DNA of 49,341 bases from Candidatus Bathyarchaeota archaeon (lineage in GTDB: Archaea; Thermoproteota; Bathyarchaeia; Bathyarchaeales; Bathycorpusculaceae): NCBI GenBank assembly GCA_016927895.1, contig JAFGLT010000026.1, positions 1 through 49,341 on the forward strand, given 5' to 3'. The notes beneath the pieces are model-generated. The model made no database searches. It was not told the DNA's origin and saw nothing but the letters and a program-made list of their open reading frames with translations. Made by a program: the position numbers and the translations under genes. Of the stretch, positions 40,931-49,341 are shown one piece after another (within the stretch, counting starts at the first letter, position 1; the number at the start of each line of letters is the position of its first letter).

Positions 40931-41581
40931 TTAAGGTTTGATTTTTACGGGGGTGCCCATAGAGGTTTTAATGAAGGCGAATTTGATGTTTTTTAGGCCT
41001 CTTTTGAGTTTTCCCTCTAGCATTCTTAGAACAGCTTGAATGTTGTCAACTATTTCTTCTTCTTTCATGTCGGCTGTTCCGACTGCGCATTGGATGATTG
41101 GTTGATTGCGCATGCGTACCACGACGGTTTTGCGGTGTCTCTTCACCAAGACTGTTATGTCTGCTGTTGGTGGGACTGGTACTGGTAGTTTTCCGCGTGG
41201 ACCTAGAACTGGTCCGAAAGTTCTGCCGACTAGGGGCATTAGTGGAGCTTCAGCGAGGAAAACGTCGTAGGTGTTTGCTAGTTTGCGCAGGTCTTTCTTT
41301 TTGCCTGCTAAATCTTCGAGTTCAGGTTTCTCCATGACCTTGTCGACTTTCGCGTTTCGGGCGTTCATGGCTAATTCGCCAGTGGCAATAACTAGAATCT
41401 TGTTAGGTTTCCCTGTAACGTGAGGAAGCTCAATAACTTGCTGTATTTTACCTTCTGGAGACTTCATGTCAATCTCTTTAATATCCAAAATTAACTCTAC
41501 TGACTGGTTAAACTTCTTGTCGCCAGACTTAGATTTCGCCTCTTTAACAGCATCTAACAGTGTATTCTTATCTAGGGGCAT
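40931..41581 (-). CDS. rpl1: ribosomal protein L1
   Basis: 216-aa L1 stalk protein. Typical elements are KFNQSVELILDIKEID, the signature FGPVLGPRGKLPVPVPP and RMRNQPIIQCAVGTADMKEEEI, with an end MGTPVKIKP. L1 binds 23S rRNA and, in archaea, often represses its own mRNA by binding a leader hairpin; no such hairpin is clear here. It is co-transcribed with rpl10. Its own upstream TATA-like box means it is not read only from rpl11. Confidence 0.96.
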   Translation of the reverse strand: MPLDKNTLLDAVKEAKSKSGDKKFNQSVELILDIKEIDMKSPEGKIQQVIELPHVTGKPNKILVIATGELAMNARNAKVDKVMEKPELEDLAGKKKDLRKLANTYDVFLAEAPLMPLVGRTFGPVLGPRGKLPVPVPPTADITVLVKRHRKTVVVRMRNQPIIQCAVGTADMKEEEIVDNIQAVLRMLEGKLKRGLKNIKFAFIKTSMGTPVKIKP

Positions 41582-41617
41582 ACTGAATCCTCATGCCAAT
41601 GAGGAGTTGGAACCCAG

Positions 41618-41630
41618 TTATAAAAATATT
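41618..41630 (-). promoter_or_regulatory. TATA box for rpl1-rpl10
   Basis: On the minus strand the sequence AATATTTTTATAA lies about 40-45 bp before the rpl1 ATG at 41581, a normal archaeal promoter distance for a short leader. It supports separate transcription of rpl1-rpl10. Confidence 0.5.
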
Positions 41631-41760
41631 CGCTTATTACATCACGAATTCACAAAGCACAGCACATAACTTTTTGCAAGCCACTCTAACACTCAGAAAA
41701 AACTATAACACCTCTATAAGTAGAACCAGCCAAAAGGTCAAGGCCCACCTGAACTAATCC

Positions 41761-41934
41761 TCACACAAGACTATAACCACACATAGGACATTTTGCTGGA
41801 AACTCGTTTGTAACTCTCGTTAGCGTGAGATTGCATATGAAGCACAGATAAATGTTGCATTTTAGGCAGTGTTGGTATCCACCACCAATAGGCTTCCCGC
41901 ATGCATCACAGTGTCTCGTTAAAAGGTCGGTCAA
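41761..41934 (-). CDS. small zinc-finger protein, 57 aa
   Basis: Frame starting at TTG 41934, directly after an in-frame stop. The product has four C-x2-C or similar knuckles: HCDACGKP, HCLKCN, CFICN and KCPMCGYSLV. Eight cysteines suggest two zinc sites in a treble-clef or B-box-like arrangement. The sequence is too regular to be chance. No function is known. It lies alone between rpl1 and polB2. Confidence 0.7.
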   Translation of the reverse strand: MTDLLTRHCDACGKPIGGGYQHCLKCNIYLCFICNLTLTRVTNEFPAKCPMCGYSLV

Positions 41935-42130
41935 TTACGTTCACTATTTTTCAGTAAAAAAGTTTGCAGAGCCTTGTTTCCTTTTACAAAACAGGAGAAA
42001 ACGAGAGAATATGCATAGTGTGGGTTCGTTTCGCTGGGGAATCAAGGCTCTCAAACTCCGAGTCAGCATTAGCTCTAAGAGCATAAAAGACCAGTGAAGA
42101 AACGACCTTCCGAGTTTGTACAGAGCACGG

Positions 42131-44425
42131 TTAAAGTAAAAAATCTGTAATTTGAGAGTTTTCACGTTCGTAGCCGTGAACTGACTCATACACCTTCTCA
42201 GTTGTGTACCCAGCAAAGCTCAAAAGACCAGCAGCGGACGCATACAACAAAAGCAAATACTTTTTCAAATCAGGTTTAACTCCTCTTTCAATAAGCTGTT
42301 CCGCCCTCACGCGCCTCCGGTACTTCTTATTTTTGGCGTCTGTGAAAAGAAACTTCACGTTTTTACCCGCGTGAACCTCTGCCCCTTCTTTCATCAACTG
42401 TTCAGCAGCAATAACTTGACTAACTCTCTGCTTGTACCTGTTCGGGTGTTTAGACAACCTTTTCGTGACAATTAAATCCCATACAGGCACATCGCCGTCA
42501 AGCAAACGTTGCCTATAAGCCTTCACAACATCTAACGCCTCGGGAATTTTTTGAATAAACTCGCGTGAGTTGTTCGCGGAAGCGAAAACCTGAATTATTT
42601 CCATCTGAGCATTATAAACAAACCGAGGAGTATCTCTGCGTCGCACCTCTATTCCTCTTACTTTCACGTTGCCGTTTTCCAAAGCTCCATAATACCTGTT
42701 TAGCACGCCAATGTTCGGATGCATCTTAGAAGGCAGAAAAACAAGCCACTTATAGCGACCTTCAAAATTCAACGGGACACCAATTTTCTCGCTTACTTCT
42801 CGGCATAAATCCGTGTATTCAGCTATAGTGGCGTTTTTCTTTTTCAGCCATAATGAATCCACAATACCGTGAATAACCTCAAAACCTCTCGTCTCTGCCA
42901 TACGCACAGCTTTAAGAAAAGTGTCTCTGCCAAAAGCGCAAACGCCCATATGGCCGTCAACGGTTCCAAACTTAGCGTTTCTATAACCCAAATAGCCGAA
43001 ACAAGTAACGAGAATCCATTTCAGGGCAGCCTGCCGTCTATCGTAAACTCCTCTGAGAGCTTCGTCTTTAATTTCATTCTTCAAACGTTTGTACTGCAAC
43101 CGCTTAGATACAACCAAGTCTAACGATTTGGGAACGACACCAACTCGTTTCTCGCAGATGTGATAATTCAAGTCGGGAAATCGCAACCGCGAATTTGGAC
43201 AGCATTTGCAGAGCACAGTTTCGGCGGAAATATTGTTTTTCACCATTAACACGGGATACATCGAGGAGAAATCCACCTCAGCTATGTCATCGTGGATTCC
43301 TACTTGCGGTTCGTAAACAAAGCCTCCTCGGTCACCAACTAAAAGCTCGTAAGCGGATTTGAACGCTTCAGGTATGCTCTTGTTTCGCGGTATCAAAAGC
43401 TCATCTTTTATCGCTTGGTAAAACTGAATCGAGGACATACTCGAACCTATTGAAGAACGAGCTGCGGTATGCAGCGGAACCCTGCAAGTTCTCGCTATCT
43501 CAAATAACCCGTCAAAATCAGCTTCGTCTAAAATGAACGTGTTGTGGCTATCAACGTGAACTCTGCCGTAAAGACGCATTGTAGCTGCTTTGTAAAAGGT
43601 GCGCCCATAAGAAAAGAACGTTCGACTTCTTCCCACCTTGCTGATGGAGGAGATGTCGTCTCTGTTGAGACTAAACTCGTCAATAACTTTGTTTAGTGTC
43701 GCCCTGTGAATTAGATACGGGAAAAGGTAGGAGTCGCCTCCCGATGTCAAAATGATGTCAGGGTCTAACTCTTTAACCACGCTAACAAGCTGTAGCAGTT
43801 TTTGCTTTTCAGTTCCCGAATTTAATACCATTTTTTTGTCAGCTTGAGTCGCGCCAACCTCTTTTATTGGGTCTTGGAAACTCGTTAATTTACCTTCTTT
43901 AGCTATCTTAACATCGAGCTTTGAAACCCGCAAGGGTAGAACAGGATAATGCACATACCTTACCGAATCCTTGAGCGTGTACTTCAGATGTGAGTCCTCG
44001 GTTTCTACCTCAACTTTTGCTAGCGGGAATAAGTTGTGGCTGAAGAGGTATGACCTGTCACCGTGCAAATCGCAGTTATGAACCTGATACTTGAGATAAT
44101 CACCTTGTCTTAGAACCTGGCGCGTAAACACGGAGGTTTTCTTGCAATCCTTAAGCGTAACCTCAAGAACCCGTGACTTTTCATTATCAGTTGGTTGAGC
44201 ATATTTGTAAGCGAATCTCCAAGAAGCAATCAGTTTATTCGAGAAGAACCCGCTTGCTAATTGCTCTATTTCATCCTGCTTTCCAGAAACGTATATTTTT
44301 GGTTGGAATTCGTCTCTAAGCTTAACCCTCTCGCCGTTCTCTCCGATAATCCAAACGGTGACTTCTCCTACATTTGAAGGGTAAACATCAAAAAGCCAAC
44401 CTTCAACGCGTTTGCTTGATTGCAT
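42131..44425 (-). CDS. polB2: DNA polymerase B2 (divergent family B polymerase)
   Basis: 764-aa family B polymerase of the archaeal PolB2 (Dpo2) group. Motif A VDFSSMYP keeps its aspartate (D385). Motif B lies in LKWILVTCFGYLGYRNAKFG. Motif C reads HGIVDSLWL (519-527) where active polymerases have G-D-T-D-S, so the first catalytic aspartate is replaced. That replacement is characteristic of PolB2, once called inactive but linked to damage tolerance in Sulfolobales. The exonuclease region is partly degenerate. It is the third gene of a cassette with a RadA-like protein, overlaps the small middle gene by 23 bp, and lies well outside the casposon. Confidence 0.9.
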   Translation of the reverse strand: MQSSKRVEGWLFDVYPSNVGEVTVWIIGENGERVKLRDEFQPKIYVSGKQDEIEQLASGFFSNKLIASWRFAYKYAQPTDNEKSRVLEVTLKDCKKTSVFTRQVLRQGDYLKYQVHNCDLHGDRSYLFSHNLFPLAKVEVETEDSHLKYTLKDSVRYVHYPVLPLRVSKLDVKIAKEGKLTSFQDPIKEVGATQADKKMVLNSGTEKQKLLQLVSVVKELDPDIILTSGGDSYLFPYLIHRATLNKVIDEFSLNRDDISSISKVGRSRTFFSYGRTFYKAATMRLYGRVHVDSHNTFILDEADFDGLFEIARTCRVPLHTAARSSIGSSMSSIQFYQAIKDELLIPRNKSIPEAFKSAYELLVGDRGGFVYEPQVGIHDDIAEVDFSSMYPVLMVKNNISAETVLCKCCPNSRLRFPDLNYHICEKRVGVVPKSLDLVVSKRLQYKRLKNEIKDEALRGVYDRRQAALKWILVTCFGYLGYRNAKFGTVDGHMGVCAFGRDTFLKAVRMAETRGFEVIHGIVDSLWLKKKNATIAEYTDLCREVSEKIGVPLNFEGRYKWLVFLPSKMHPNIGVLNRYYGALENGNVKVRGIEVRRRDTPRFVYNAQMEIIQVFASANNSREFIQKIPEALDVVKAYRQRLLDGDVPVWDLIVTKRLSKHPNRYKQRVSQVIAAEQLMKEGAEVHAGKNVKFLFTDAKNKKYRRRVRAEQLIERGVKPDLKKYLLLLYASAAGLLSFAGYTTEKVYESVHGYERENSQITDFLL

Positions 44426-44663
44426 TTAACGCCTTCTCTAACCTGTGTATCTTCTTTTGCTGGAATAACAGAATTGACATTACCATAGGCTCGAAGAGTA
44501 TGGGTTGAGTGGCGTTGCTTCCTGCCGAGGCGTAAAGTCTGCAAGCATCCATCAATGCTTCAAAAGCTTCTCGGTCTTCTGCGCGTAGTGCTTTTGAGAA
44601 GCCTTTCCATCTTCGCATTTCATCTTCCAGAGCCATGCGATATGACTCAACGGTTCTGCCCAT
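44403..44663 (-). CDS. small helical protein of the PolB2 cassette
   Basis: 86 aa, predicted to be nearly all alpha-helical: YRMALEDEMRRWKGFSKAL, DREAFEALMDACRLY and SILLFQQKKIHRLEKALN. No catalytic motif is visible. It starts 3 bp after the RadA-like gene and overlaps polB2 by 23 bp, so the three proteins are made together and may form a complex. Small proteins of this kind accompany PolB2 in other archaea. An adaptor role is likely but inferred. Confidence 0.75.
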   Translation of the reverse strand: MGRTVESYRMALEDEMRRWKGFSKALRAEDREAFEALMDACRLYASAGSNATQPILFEPMVMSILLFQQKKIHRLEKALNAIKQTR

Positions 44664-44666
44664 TCG

Positions 44667-45386
44667 TTACGCCTTGATGAAGTGTTCTAAGGTCAGAGTT
44701 TCAGAGGGCAAATCAGCAGTGCCTAATATGTGCCGTGGATGCTTTTCCAAGATGAACTCGCGTTCGTATTTTGATTGGTTAAGTGAAATGACTACGTTTG
44801 CCTTTCCACAAGTTACAGCTTGAAGGAAGCTGTTTCGTTTGGTTTCTTTATGTGGTGGATAAGTGGCGATTAGCGCGATTTTGTTTTCTTTTGCGAAGTT
44901 GGAAAGGTAAGCTGTTACTTGGCTGTAAACTCGGCGCGCCTCATACTCTGGGACATCTTTGTCTAAGAAGAAGCCTGCGATGTCGGATATAATGGCAAGT
45001 TTAGCGTTGTATAGTTTGACTGTTTCTTTCAGTTTTTCCAGAACGAGCACGGTCATTTGGTAAGCGGTAAAAGCCCTTGAGAGGTAGATACGTTCAAGTG
45101 TACGCTTGGGGTCAAGCTGGTGAAGTCGTGCCAAGCGAGCTACTTGATAAAGCCTAAACGTGTTTCCGCCGTCAATGAAGACAACATTGCTGCCCAACCC
45201 GCCAAGCTGAGGAGGCAATTGGGCCCTCACGCATAAAAGTGATGCCAAAGATTGGACAGAATTGGAGCCATAGAGCACGGCAAAATCGCCTATAGCGAAA
45301 CCTGAAAACAGATCGTTTAGGTTTCTCATGTTCAGTGAAAGCACAGGTTGAGACTCAACGGTTTTCAATACAGTATTTTGATGCAA
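44667..45386 (-). CDS. RadA/RecA-like protein with degenerate P-loop
   Basis: 239 aa with the RadA ATPase-core layout: LNDLFSGFAIGDFAVLYG, then VVFIDGGNTFRLYQVARLAR and IYLSRAFTAYQMTVLVLEKL, all matching RadA positions. The Walker A site reads YGSNSVQSLASL (39-50), lacking the lysine and threonine of G-K-T, so ATP hydrolysis is unlikely. A Walker B-like strand LAIISDIAGF remains. It heads the cassette with PolB2, resembling the ImuA role in bacterial mutasomes. A structural or DNA-binding role is inferred. Confidence 0.82.
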   Translation of the reverse strand: MHQNTVLKTVESQPVLSLNMRNLNDLFSGFAIGDFAVLYGSNSVQSLASLLCVRAQLPPQLGGLGSNVVFIDGGNTFRLYQVARLARLHQLDPKRTLERIYLSRAFTAYQMTVLVLEKLKETVKLYNAKLAIISDIAGFFLDKDVPEYEARRVYSQVTAYLSNFAKENKIALIATYPPHKETKRNSFLQAVTCGKANVVISLNQSKYEREFILEKHPRHILGTADLPSETLTLEHFIKA

Positions 45387-45537
45387 ACGCTCACTTCTCC
45401 CATTTCATCAGGGATTTCATAGTGCGCGGCTAACTGTTTTTAAACTATCATTGAAAAGACTAAGCCGTGCAGGGGAGAGTACAGTAAAAATGATTCAAAA
45501 GAATGGAAAAATTCAGAATTAAGAAGAGTTAGTGAGT

Positions 45538-46032
45538 TTATTCTTCGGTTTTGTTGAATAGTTCTTCATAGTTGCCTTCGTCGATTTCTGCTTGCACTTC
45601 TCTCGGGTCTTTGCCTTCAACTGTTACACCCATGCTGACGCAGGTGCCTAGTACTTCTTTGGCGGCGCCTTTAAGGGTTGATGCTAAGAGTTGTGGTTGT
45701 TTGACTTTGGCTATCCGCAGTACCTGTTCCATTGTTAGGTCGCCGACTTTCTCGGTGTTGGGTGTTCCTGAGCCTTTCTCGATTTTCAGCTCGCTCACGA
45801 TTAGGGCGGATGCTGTGGGGGTGCCTACGGTGACTTCGAAGGTTTTGTCTTCAACGTTAACAGCCACCTTCACGGGAACCTTCATGCCCGCGTAGTCTTT
45901 CGTAAGCTCGTTAATCTTGTTTACAACAGCCATTGTGTTAACGCCTAAAGGTCCAAGTGCAGGACCCAATGGTGGACCCGCGTTTGCTTGTCCGCCGCTT
46001 ACGAGCAAATCTACAATTTTTTTATCAGCCAT
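45538..46032 (-). CDS. rpl11: ribosomal protein L11
   Basis: 164-aa L11 of the GTPase-associated centre. The N-terminal domain has [20 protein letters not shown] and [15 protein letters not shown], with the proline-rich PPLGP characteristic of L11. The C-terminal RNA-binding domain contains [18 protein letters not shown] and [21 protein letters not shown] 46032, 12 bp after spt5. The next ribosomal gene, rpl1, lies nearly 4 kb away, beyond the polB2 cassette. Confidence 0.96.
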   Translation of the reverse strand: MADKKIVDLLVSGGQANAGPPLGPALGPLGVNTMAVVNKINELTKDYAGMKVPVKVAVNVEDKTFEVTVGTPTASALIVSELKIEKGSGTPNTEKVGDLTMEQVLRIAKVKQPQLLASTLKGAAKEVLGTCVSMGVTVEGKDPREVQAEIDEGNYEELFNKTEE

Positions 46033-46044
46033 ACTTTTTCACCT

Positions 46045-46518
46045 TTAATGTTTTGCTTTTTCAACCAGTTTAACATAGTCTGAATGAACGGTAATCGGCA
46101 AAGTAAACGTGGCTTCCAACAGCTCAAGCGTAACTTCGCCCTTAGACTTGTCAATGCGGGTAATCTTGGCGCGCATGCCCTTAAACGGTCCACCAGTAAT
46201 CTCCACCACGTCATCCTCATCCAAGTCTTCAATAACAGGCTTACGGATGATGTACCGCTCAATCTCATTGAAACTCACCAACCCCGGAATCCTAGACCGC
46301 ACATGGCGCACGCCCGAAATGGCTTCCTCCACATAATGCGGACCTTCAGCCTCAATGAAAACGTAACCCTTCAACGTTTCAGGAACAAGAATAGCCTTCA
46401 CAGGAATATGGGACATCTCAACCTTCGCCGCAACAAGCCGCGCCACATTACGCTCTTGTCCAGTTGTCGTCTTGACAACAAAAATCTTCGCGGGAAACTC
46501 CTCTTCTTTCTTCTCCAT
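46045..46518 (-). CDS. spt5: transcription elongation factor Spt5/NusG
   Basis: 157 aa. The NGN domain (IFVVKTTTGQERNVARLVAAK to VRSRIPGLVSF, in parts) is followed by a KOW domain with EDDVVEITGGPFKGMRAKI. It binds the RNA polymerase clamp with Spt4 and supports processive elongation, linking transcription to ribosome stalk genes in the cluster. ATG 46518, preceded by AGAAGGAAGAAGGG (Shine-Dalgarno). It sits between secE and rpl11, the standard archaeal order. Confidence 0.95.
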   Translation of the reverse strand: MEKKEEEFPAKIFVVKTTTGQERNVARLVAAKVEMSHIPVKAILVPETLKGYVFIEAEGPHYVEEAISGVRHVRSRIPGLVSFNEIERYIIRKPVIEDLDEDDVVEITGGPFKGMRAKITRIDKSKGEVTLELLEATFTLPITVHSDYVKLVEKAKH

Positions 46519-46532
46519 ATCCCTTCTTCCTT

Positions 46533-46730
46533 CTAAGAAGTTAAGGCTGTCGCGCCACCCACAGCAAGAGAAATAAACCTAATCACAAAACCAACCAGTC
46601 CAATGACACCGATACCCAGGACACTAATTTTTACCGATAGCCAGAGCTCAGTTCGACCCGGCTTCACCGCTAACTTTAACGTCCTCGCTGCTTGCGATAA
46701 CCATGACCTTAAGCCCATATTTACCGACAC
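46533..46730 (-). CDS. secE: preprotein translocase subunit SecE/Sss1
   Basis: 61-65 aa single-pass protein. An amphipathic cytoplasmic helix (RSWLSQAARTLKLAVKPGR) with the conserved KPGR-E motif (KPGRTELWLSVKI) precedes one TM segment (LGIGVIGLVGFVIRFISLAV). It stabilises the SecY channel. GTG 46730 or ATG 46718 may be the start. First gene of the secE-spt5-rpl11 transcript. An ftsZ gene, common upstream in other archaea, is not present; the next gene upstream is a divergent methyltransferase. Confidence 0.9.
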   Translation of the reverse strand: MSVNMGLRSWLSQAARTLKLAVKPGRTELWLSVKISVLGIGVIGLVGFVIRFISLAVGGATALTS

Positions 46731-46917
46731 TCACATTCAATTAAACAATAATAAACGTTACTGTGACTTTCAACGTTAAAAATGTAACTGCAACATCAAA
46801 TTAACCTTTCCCCTCCCAAACTTATCCGCAAACCACAGCAAATAGGAAAAACCAAAGAAAACACCTTAATAAACCCCAAAGAACACTCAGGTCTAACCCA
46901 AAATTGAGGAAAAAAAG

Positions 46918-47658
46918 ATGCATAAAATATTCTACGAAGTCCACAGCAATCTGTCAAGAGAAGGACCAGGCAACAAAGAAGCCACCAAAAAAGCCTACCT
47001 AATGCTCAAGGACCTCCCAGAAAAACCATTCATATTAGACGTAGGCTGCGGTCCAGGCATGCAAACCGTAACACTCGCTAAACTATCAAACGGAAAAATA
47101 ACCGCAGTAGACAACCACCAACCTTTCCTGGAACAACTGAAAAAGAAAGCAAAAGAAGAAGGCGTCACCAAACAAATCACTGTGGTTAACGGCGACATGA
47201 AAGCCCTGAATTATGAAAACGGTAGCTTCGACTTATTATGGTGTGAAAGCGCAATCTTCATCATCGGCTTCGAAAAAGGACTCCGAGAATGGAAAAAACT
47301 AGTAAAGACTAACGGATACCTCGTTGTCTCAGAACTCGCTTGGATACAGCCTAATCCTCCAGAAGAAATAAAACAATTCTTCGCGGAAGTGTACCCAGCA
47401 ATCAAAACAATTAACGGCAACCTTGAAATAATTAAGAAAGCAGGCTACAGAGTAATCAACCATTTCGTGCTGCCTGAAGAAGGCTGGTGGACCCACTACT
47501 ACAAGCCCATAGAAGCCAAACTCCCCGCCATGAAACAGAAATACAAAGACGACAAAGAAGCAACGGCGTTCCTAGCTACAGAAGAATTAGAAATCGAAAT
47601 GTTCCGCAAATACTCAGACTACTACGGATACGTCTTCTACATCATGCAAAAGACATAA
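46918..47658 (+). CDS. class I SAM-dependent methyltransferase
   Basis: 246 aa. The Rossmann-type core has motif I ILDVGCGPGMQTVTLA, the acidic end of strand 2 ITAVDNHQPFLEQL, motif II-like GDMKALNYENGSFDLLWCE and post-III LVVSELAWIQPNPP. An extended C-terminal helical region (EGWWTHYYKPIEAKLPAMKQ) probably forms the substrate lid, as in small-molecule methyltransferases of the UbiE-like group. The acceptor is unknown. It is monocistronic and divergent from secE. Confidence 0.88.
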   Translation: MHKIFYEVHSNLSREGPGNKEATKKAYLMLKDLPEKPFILDVGCGPGMQTVTLAKLSNGKITAVDNHQPFLEQLKKKAKEEGVTKQITVVNGDMKALNYENGSFDLLWCESAIFIIGFEKGLREWKKLVKTNGYLVVSELAWIQPNPPEEIKQFFAEVYPAIKTINGNLEIIKKAGYRVINHFVLPEEGWWTHYYKPIEAKLPAMKQKYKDDKEATAFLATEELEIEMFRKYSDYYGYVFYIMQKT

Positions 47659-47666
47659 CCACAACG

Positions 47667-48491
47667 TTAAACCTTCTTGTACGAAAGCCCAGCTTCCTCC
47701 AATGCCTCTAACAACCGAGGCTTGTCCGCGCTTTTTATGCCCTTCCAATCAAGAACCGCACACTCAACTTTTTCCAATGTTTTGTCCACGCATTGTCGGA
47801 GCATTTCAACATCCACCAGCGGAACAGCGTACTTCGCAATCATGTGACCAAAAACCGCCTCGTCATCGAGGCTCATGCGAGTAAACCTTTGATTATAGTG
47901 GGTCCCTCCTATGCCGAGAACCGCCGTATTGTCTGAAACCTCGAATTTGCCGATGGCTGACATAGCTGCGTGCGCCACAGCCTCTGCGGCTTTCATGTCG
48001 CGCCACTGCTTCTCGGAACTACCCAATTCCACAAACATGGTTGGCGCGTTTAACGATGGTCCATGATGAGTGCACTCGTAAGAAACTGCATAGTCAAGCT
48101 GCATGCCCTCTTTGAAGAATGAAAGCGCCTTCAGCGCGTCCCGCATGGCAACGGCTGGGGAAACAGAGACCTGTCGAGGTAACCCCCCATACTCCGCGGA
48201 CCCTATGTTGCCGGGTGTATGAACGGAAAGCGTGGGCTTGCCGCTTGTGCTGCTATGCCTCGAAATAAAAACGACCAGGTCGGGTTTAGTGAAGTTGTCC
48301 GTGAGAGCTTGCGCGTTTATGGTTTCCTCGCTGAGTATAAGCAGCGTAACGTCTTTCCTGTTAACTTGAGCATGGTAAACAGGGTTTTTCTGGAAGCTGG
48401 TACCAGTTACCTTGAACGGGTAATGGTCGAGAACCTGCCTTACTATCGTTAAGCCCGCAACGTCCTTGTTCGAAGCCACAAGCAAAATCAT
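47667..48491 (-). CDS. dtdA: D-aminoacyl-tRNA deacylase (archaeal DTD2 type)
   Basis: 274-aa proofreading enzyme that frees D-amino acids from tRNA. The archaeal/plant DTD2 family is marked by VFISRHSSTSGKPTLSVH, HTPGNIGSAEYGG, YECTHHGPSLNAPTMFVE and GIGGTHYNQRFT, with histidines placed for zinc-dependent hydrolysis. ATG 48491. It converges with the methyltransferase gene, 8 bp between the stops. Monocistronic, divergent from the carbamoyltransferase gene. Confidence 0.93.
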   Translation of the reverse strand: MILLVASNKDVAGLTIVRQVLDHYPFKVTGTSFQKNPVYHAQVNRKDVTLLILSEETINAQALTDNFTKPDLVVFISRHSSTSGKPTLSVHTPGNIGSAEYGGLPRQVSVSPAVAMRDALKALSFFKEGMQLDYAVSYECTHHGPSLNAPTMFVELGSSEKQWRDMKAAEAVAHAAMSAIGKFEVSDNTAVLGIGGTHYNQRFTRMSLDDEAVFGHMIAKYAVPLVDVEMLRQCVDKTLEKVECAVLDWKGIKSADKPRLLEALEEAGLSYKKV

Positions 48492-48592
48492 GGTCTTTAA
48501 CCTTCTGGCTAAAATAGGGGTTTCCCGAGAAAAAGGTTTCCATAAAGCTTATAATCGTTAAACAAGGTTCACCCTTCATTGTGGAGTGAACA

Positions 48593-49341
48593 GTGAAAAT
48601 GCACCTGGCAAACTTCAAAGAGCTATCCGGCGACCAGATTAACTCTTTTGTTGACTTGGGCATCGAGGTTAAAGGTAATCCTGAAAAGTACAGGGAAACG
48701 TTGGACTCGAAGTCGCTGGCGCTAGTTTTCCAGAAGACCAGCACGCGGACACGAGTTGCGTTTGAAGTGGCGATGACGCAGCTTGGCGGTCACGCATTGT
48801 ACATCGATTGGAGAACCACGAACTTTACGTTAGCAGACATTTACGATGAAATGCAGTACCTGTCCCGCAACGTTGACGGCGTAATGGCGCGGCTACTCAA
48901 GAACACTGATCTGCAAAGGATGATGGAGGCTTCTTGTGTGCCTGTAGTTAACGGTTGCGACGAAAAGTACCATCCAAGCCAAGCGATTGCGGATTTGATT
49001 ACCATGAAAGAGCGGAAGGGCAAGCTTGAAGGCGTGAAGCTCGTGTACATTGGCGTTCACAACAACGTCTGCAACTCGCTGATTGAAGGCTGCACCAAAA
49101 CCGGGGTTCAATTAACCACGGTTACGCCTATCGTCAACGAGCAAGCACGCGACGACGAGCTTATGCAGGCTGGGAAGAAAACGGGGTTGTGGAAAACCAC
49201 TTTAAACGCTGAAGAAGCAGTTGCAGACGCGGATTTCGTGTACACGGACACGTGGATTGACATGGAATTCTTTACGGACCCAAAGTTCAAGGCGGAAAAA
49301 GAGAAGCGGCTGAAACAGATGATGCCATACCAAATCAACAA
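48593..49341 (+). CDS. argF: ornithine carbamoyltransferase family protein, 5' part
   Basis: The frame is cut by the right edge; 249 residues are visible. The carbamoyl-phosphate loop reads FQKTSTRTRVAFE, and HPSQAIADLITMKE corresponds to the second carbamoyl-phosphate histidine block of ornithine carbamoyltransferases. The C-terminal ornithine-binding HCLP-type motif, needed to separate ornithine from N-acetylornithine or other substrates, lies outside the window. GTG 48593 has GGAG 7 nt upstream; ATG 48599 is the alternative. It would act in arginine synthesis or ureido catabolism. Confidence 0.82.
   Translation, partial: MKMHLANFKELSGDQINSFVDLGIEVKGNPEKYRETLDSKSLALVFQKTSTRTRVAFEVAMTQLGGHALYIDWRTTNFTLADIYDEMQYLSRNVDGVMARLLKNTDLQRMMEASCVPVVNGCDEKYHPSQAIADLITMKERKGKLEGVKLVYIGVHNNVCNSLIEGCTKTGVQLTTVTPIVNEQARDDELMQAGKKTGLWKTTLNAEEAVADADFVYTDTWIDMEFFTDPKFKAEKEKRLKQMMPYQIN

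Noticed and set aside
42131-44425. PolB as the missing casposon polymerase
   Set aside because: It lies 5 kb outside the element ends, has PolB2-type motif C, and forms an operon with a RadA-like gene inside the ribosomal cluster.

Overview
This window looks like an archaeal chromosome, most likely from the TACK side (Bathyarchaeia-like; this is inferred from gene content, not from a search). It carries ribosomal protein P0/L10, L1 and L11 in archaeal form, the Spt5/NusG and SecE pair, Alba, a PolB2-type DNA polymerase, the archaeal D-aminoacyl-tRNA deacylase DtdA, an archaeal pilin-like protein, an F420-type luciferase-like oxidoreductase and tRNA genes with encoded CCA.

Layout. 0-15 kb: the end of a PadR-type regulator, an adenine-salvage pair (mtnP-apt), a YyaL-type thioredoxin-fold protein, an HtrA-like protease, two ABC exporter systems, small regulators and membrane proteins, a GIY-YIG protein, tRNA-Gly(GCC), a hydrolase and an F420 oxidoreductase. 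15-25.5 kb: a redox/iron-sulfur region. A long minus-strand run (Mrp, two NifX-like proteins, IscU-like scaffold, two ferredoxin-MinD ATPases, radical SAM protein, ferritin-like protein) begins at a 45-bp promoter/operator. A near-identical copy of that operator lies at 22751-22795, in front of an Lrp-like regulator with a cysteine-rich tail and, divergently, a small gene plus ferredoxin. 25.6-27.9 kb: Alba between two isoprenylcysteine-methyltransferase-like membrane proteins.

27934-36947 is the main discovery: a 9,014-bp casposon-like element. It has perfect 65-bp terminal inverted repeats and a perfect 14-bp target-site duplication, is inserted exactly at the 3' end of a tRNA-Pro(GGG) gene, and encodes a Cas1 with all catalytic residues but no cas2, no CRISPR array and no DNA polymerase. 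Its other genes are a HEPN-like protein, a polytopic membrane protein, a helical-repeat PD-(D/E)XK nuclease, an AAA+ ATPase, small DNA-binding proteins, a ribbon-helix-helix protein divergent from cas1 across a repeated operator, and a TOPRIM protein. Because casposons were defined by Cas1 together with a family B polymerase, this polymerase-less form may be a new or derived lineage. A second, degenerate copy of its end sequences lies inside it at 29541-29604.

37-49 kb: a probably frameshifted zinc-ribbon gene, a decayed TspO-like gene, a pilin-like gene, ilvC, and then the secE-spt5-rpl11 / rpl1-rpl10 ribosomal cluster. That cluster is split by a three-gene cassette of a RadA-like protein with a ruined P-loop, a small helical protein and PolB2, resembling a mutasome. 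The window closes with a methyltransferase, dtdA and the 5' part of an ornithine-carbamoyltransferase-family gene.
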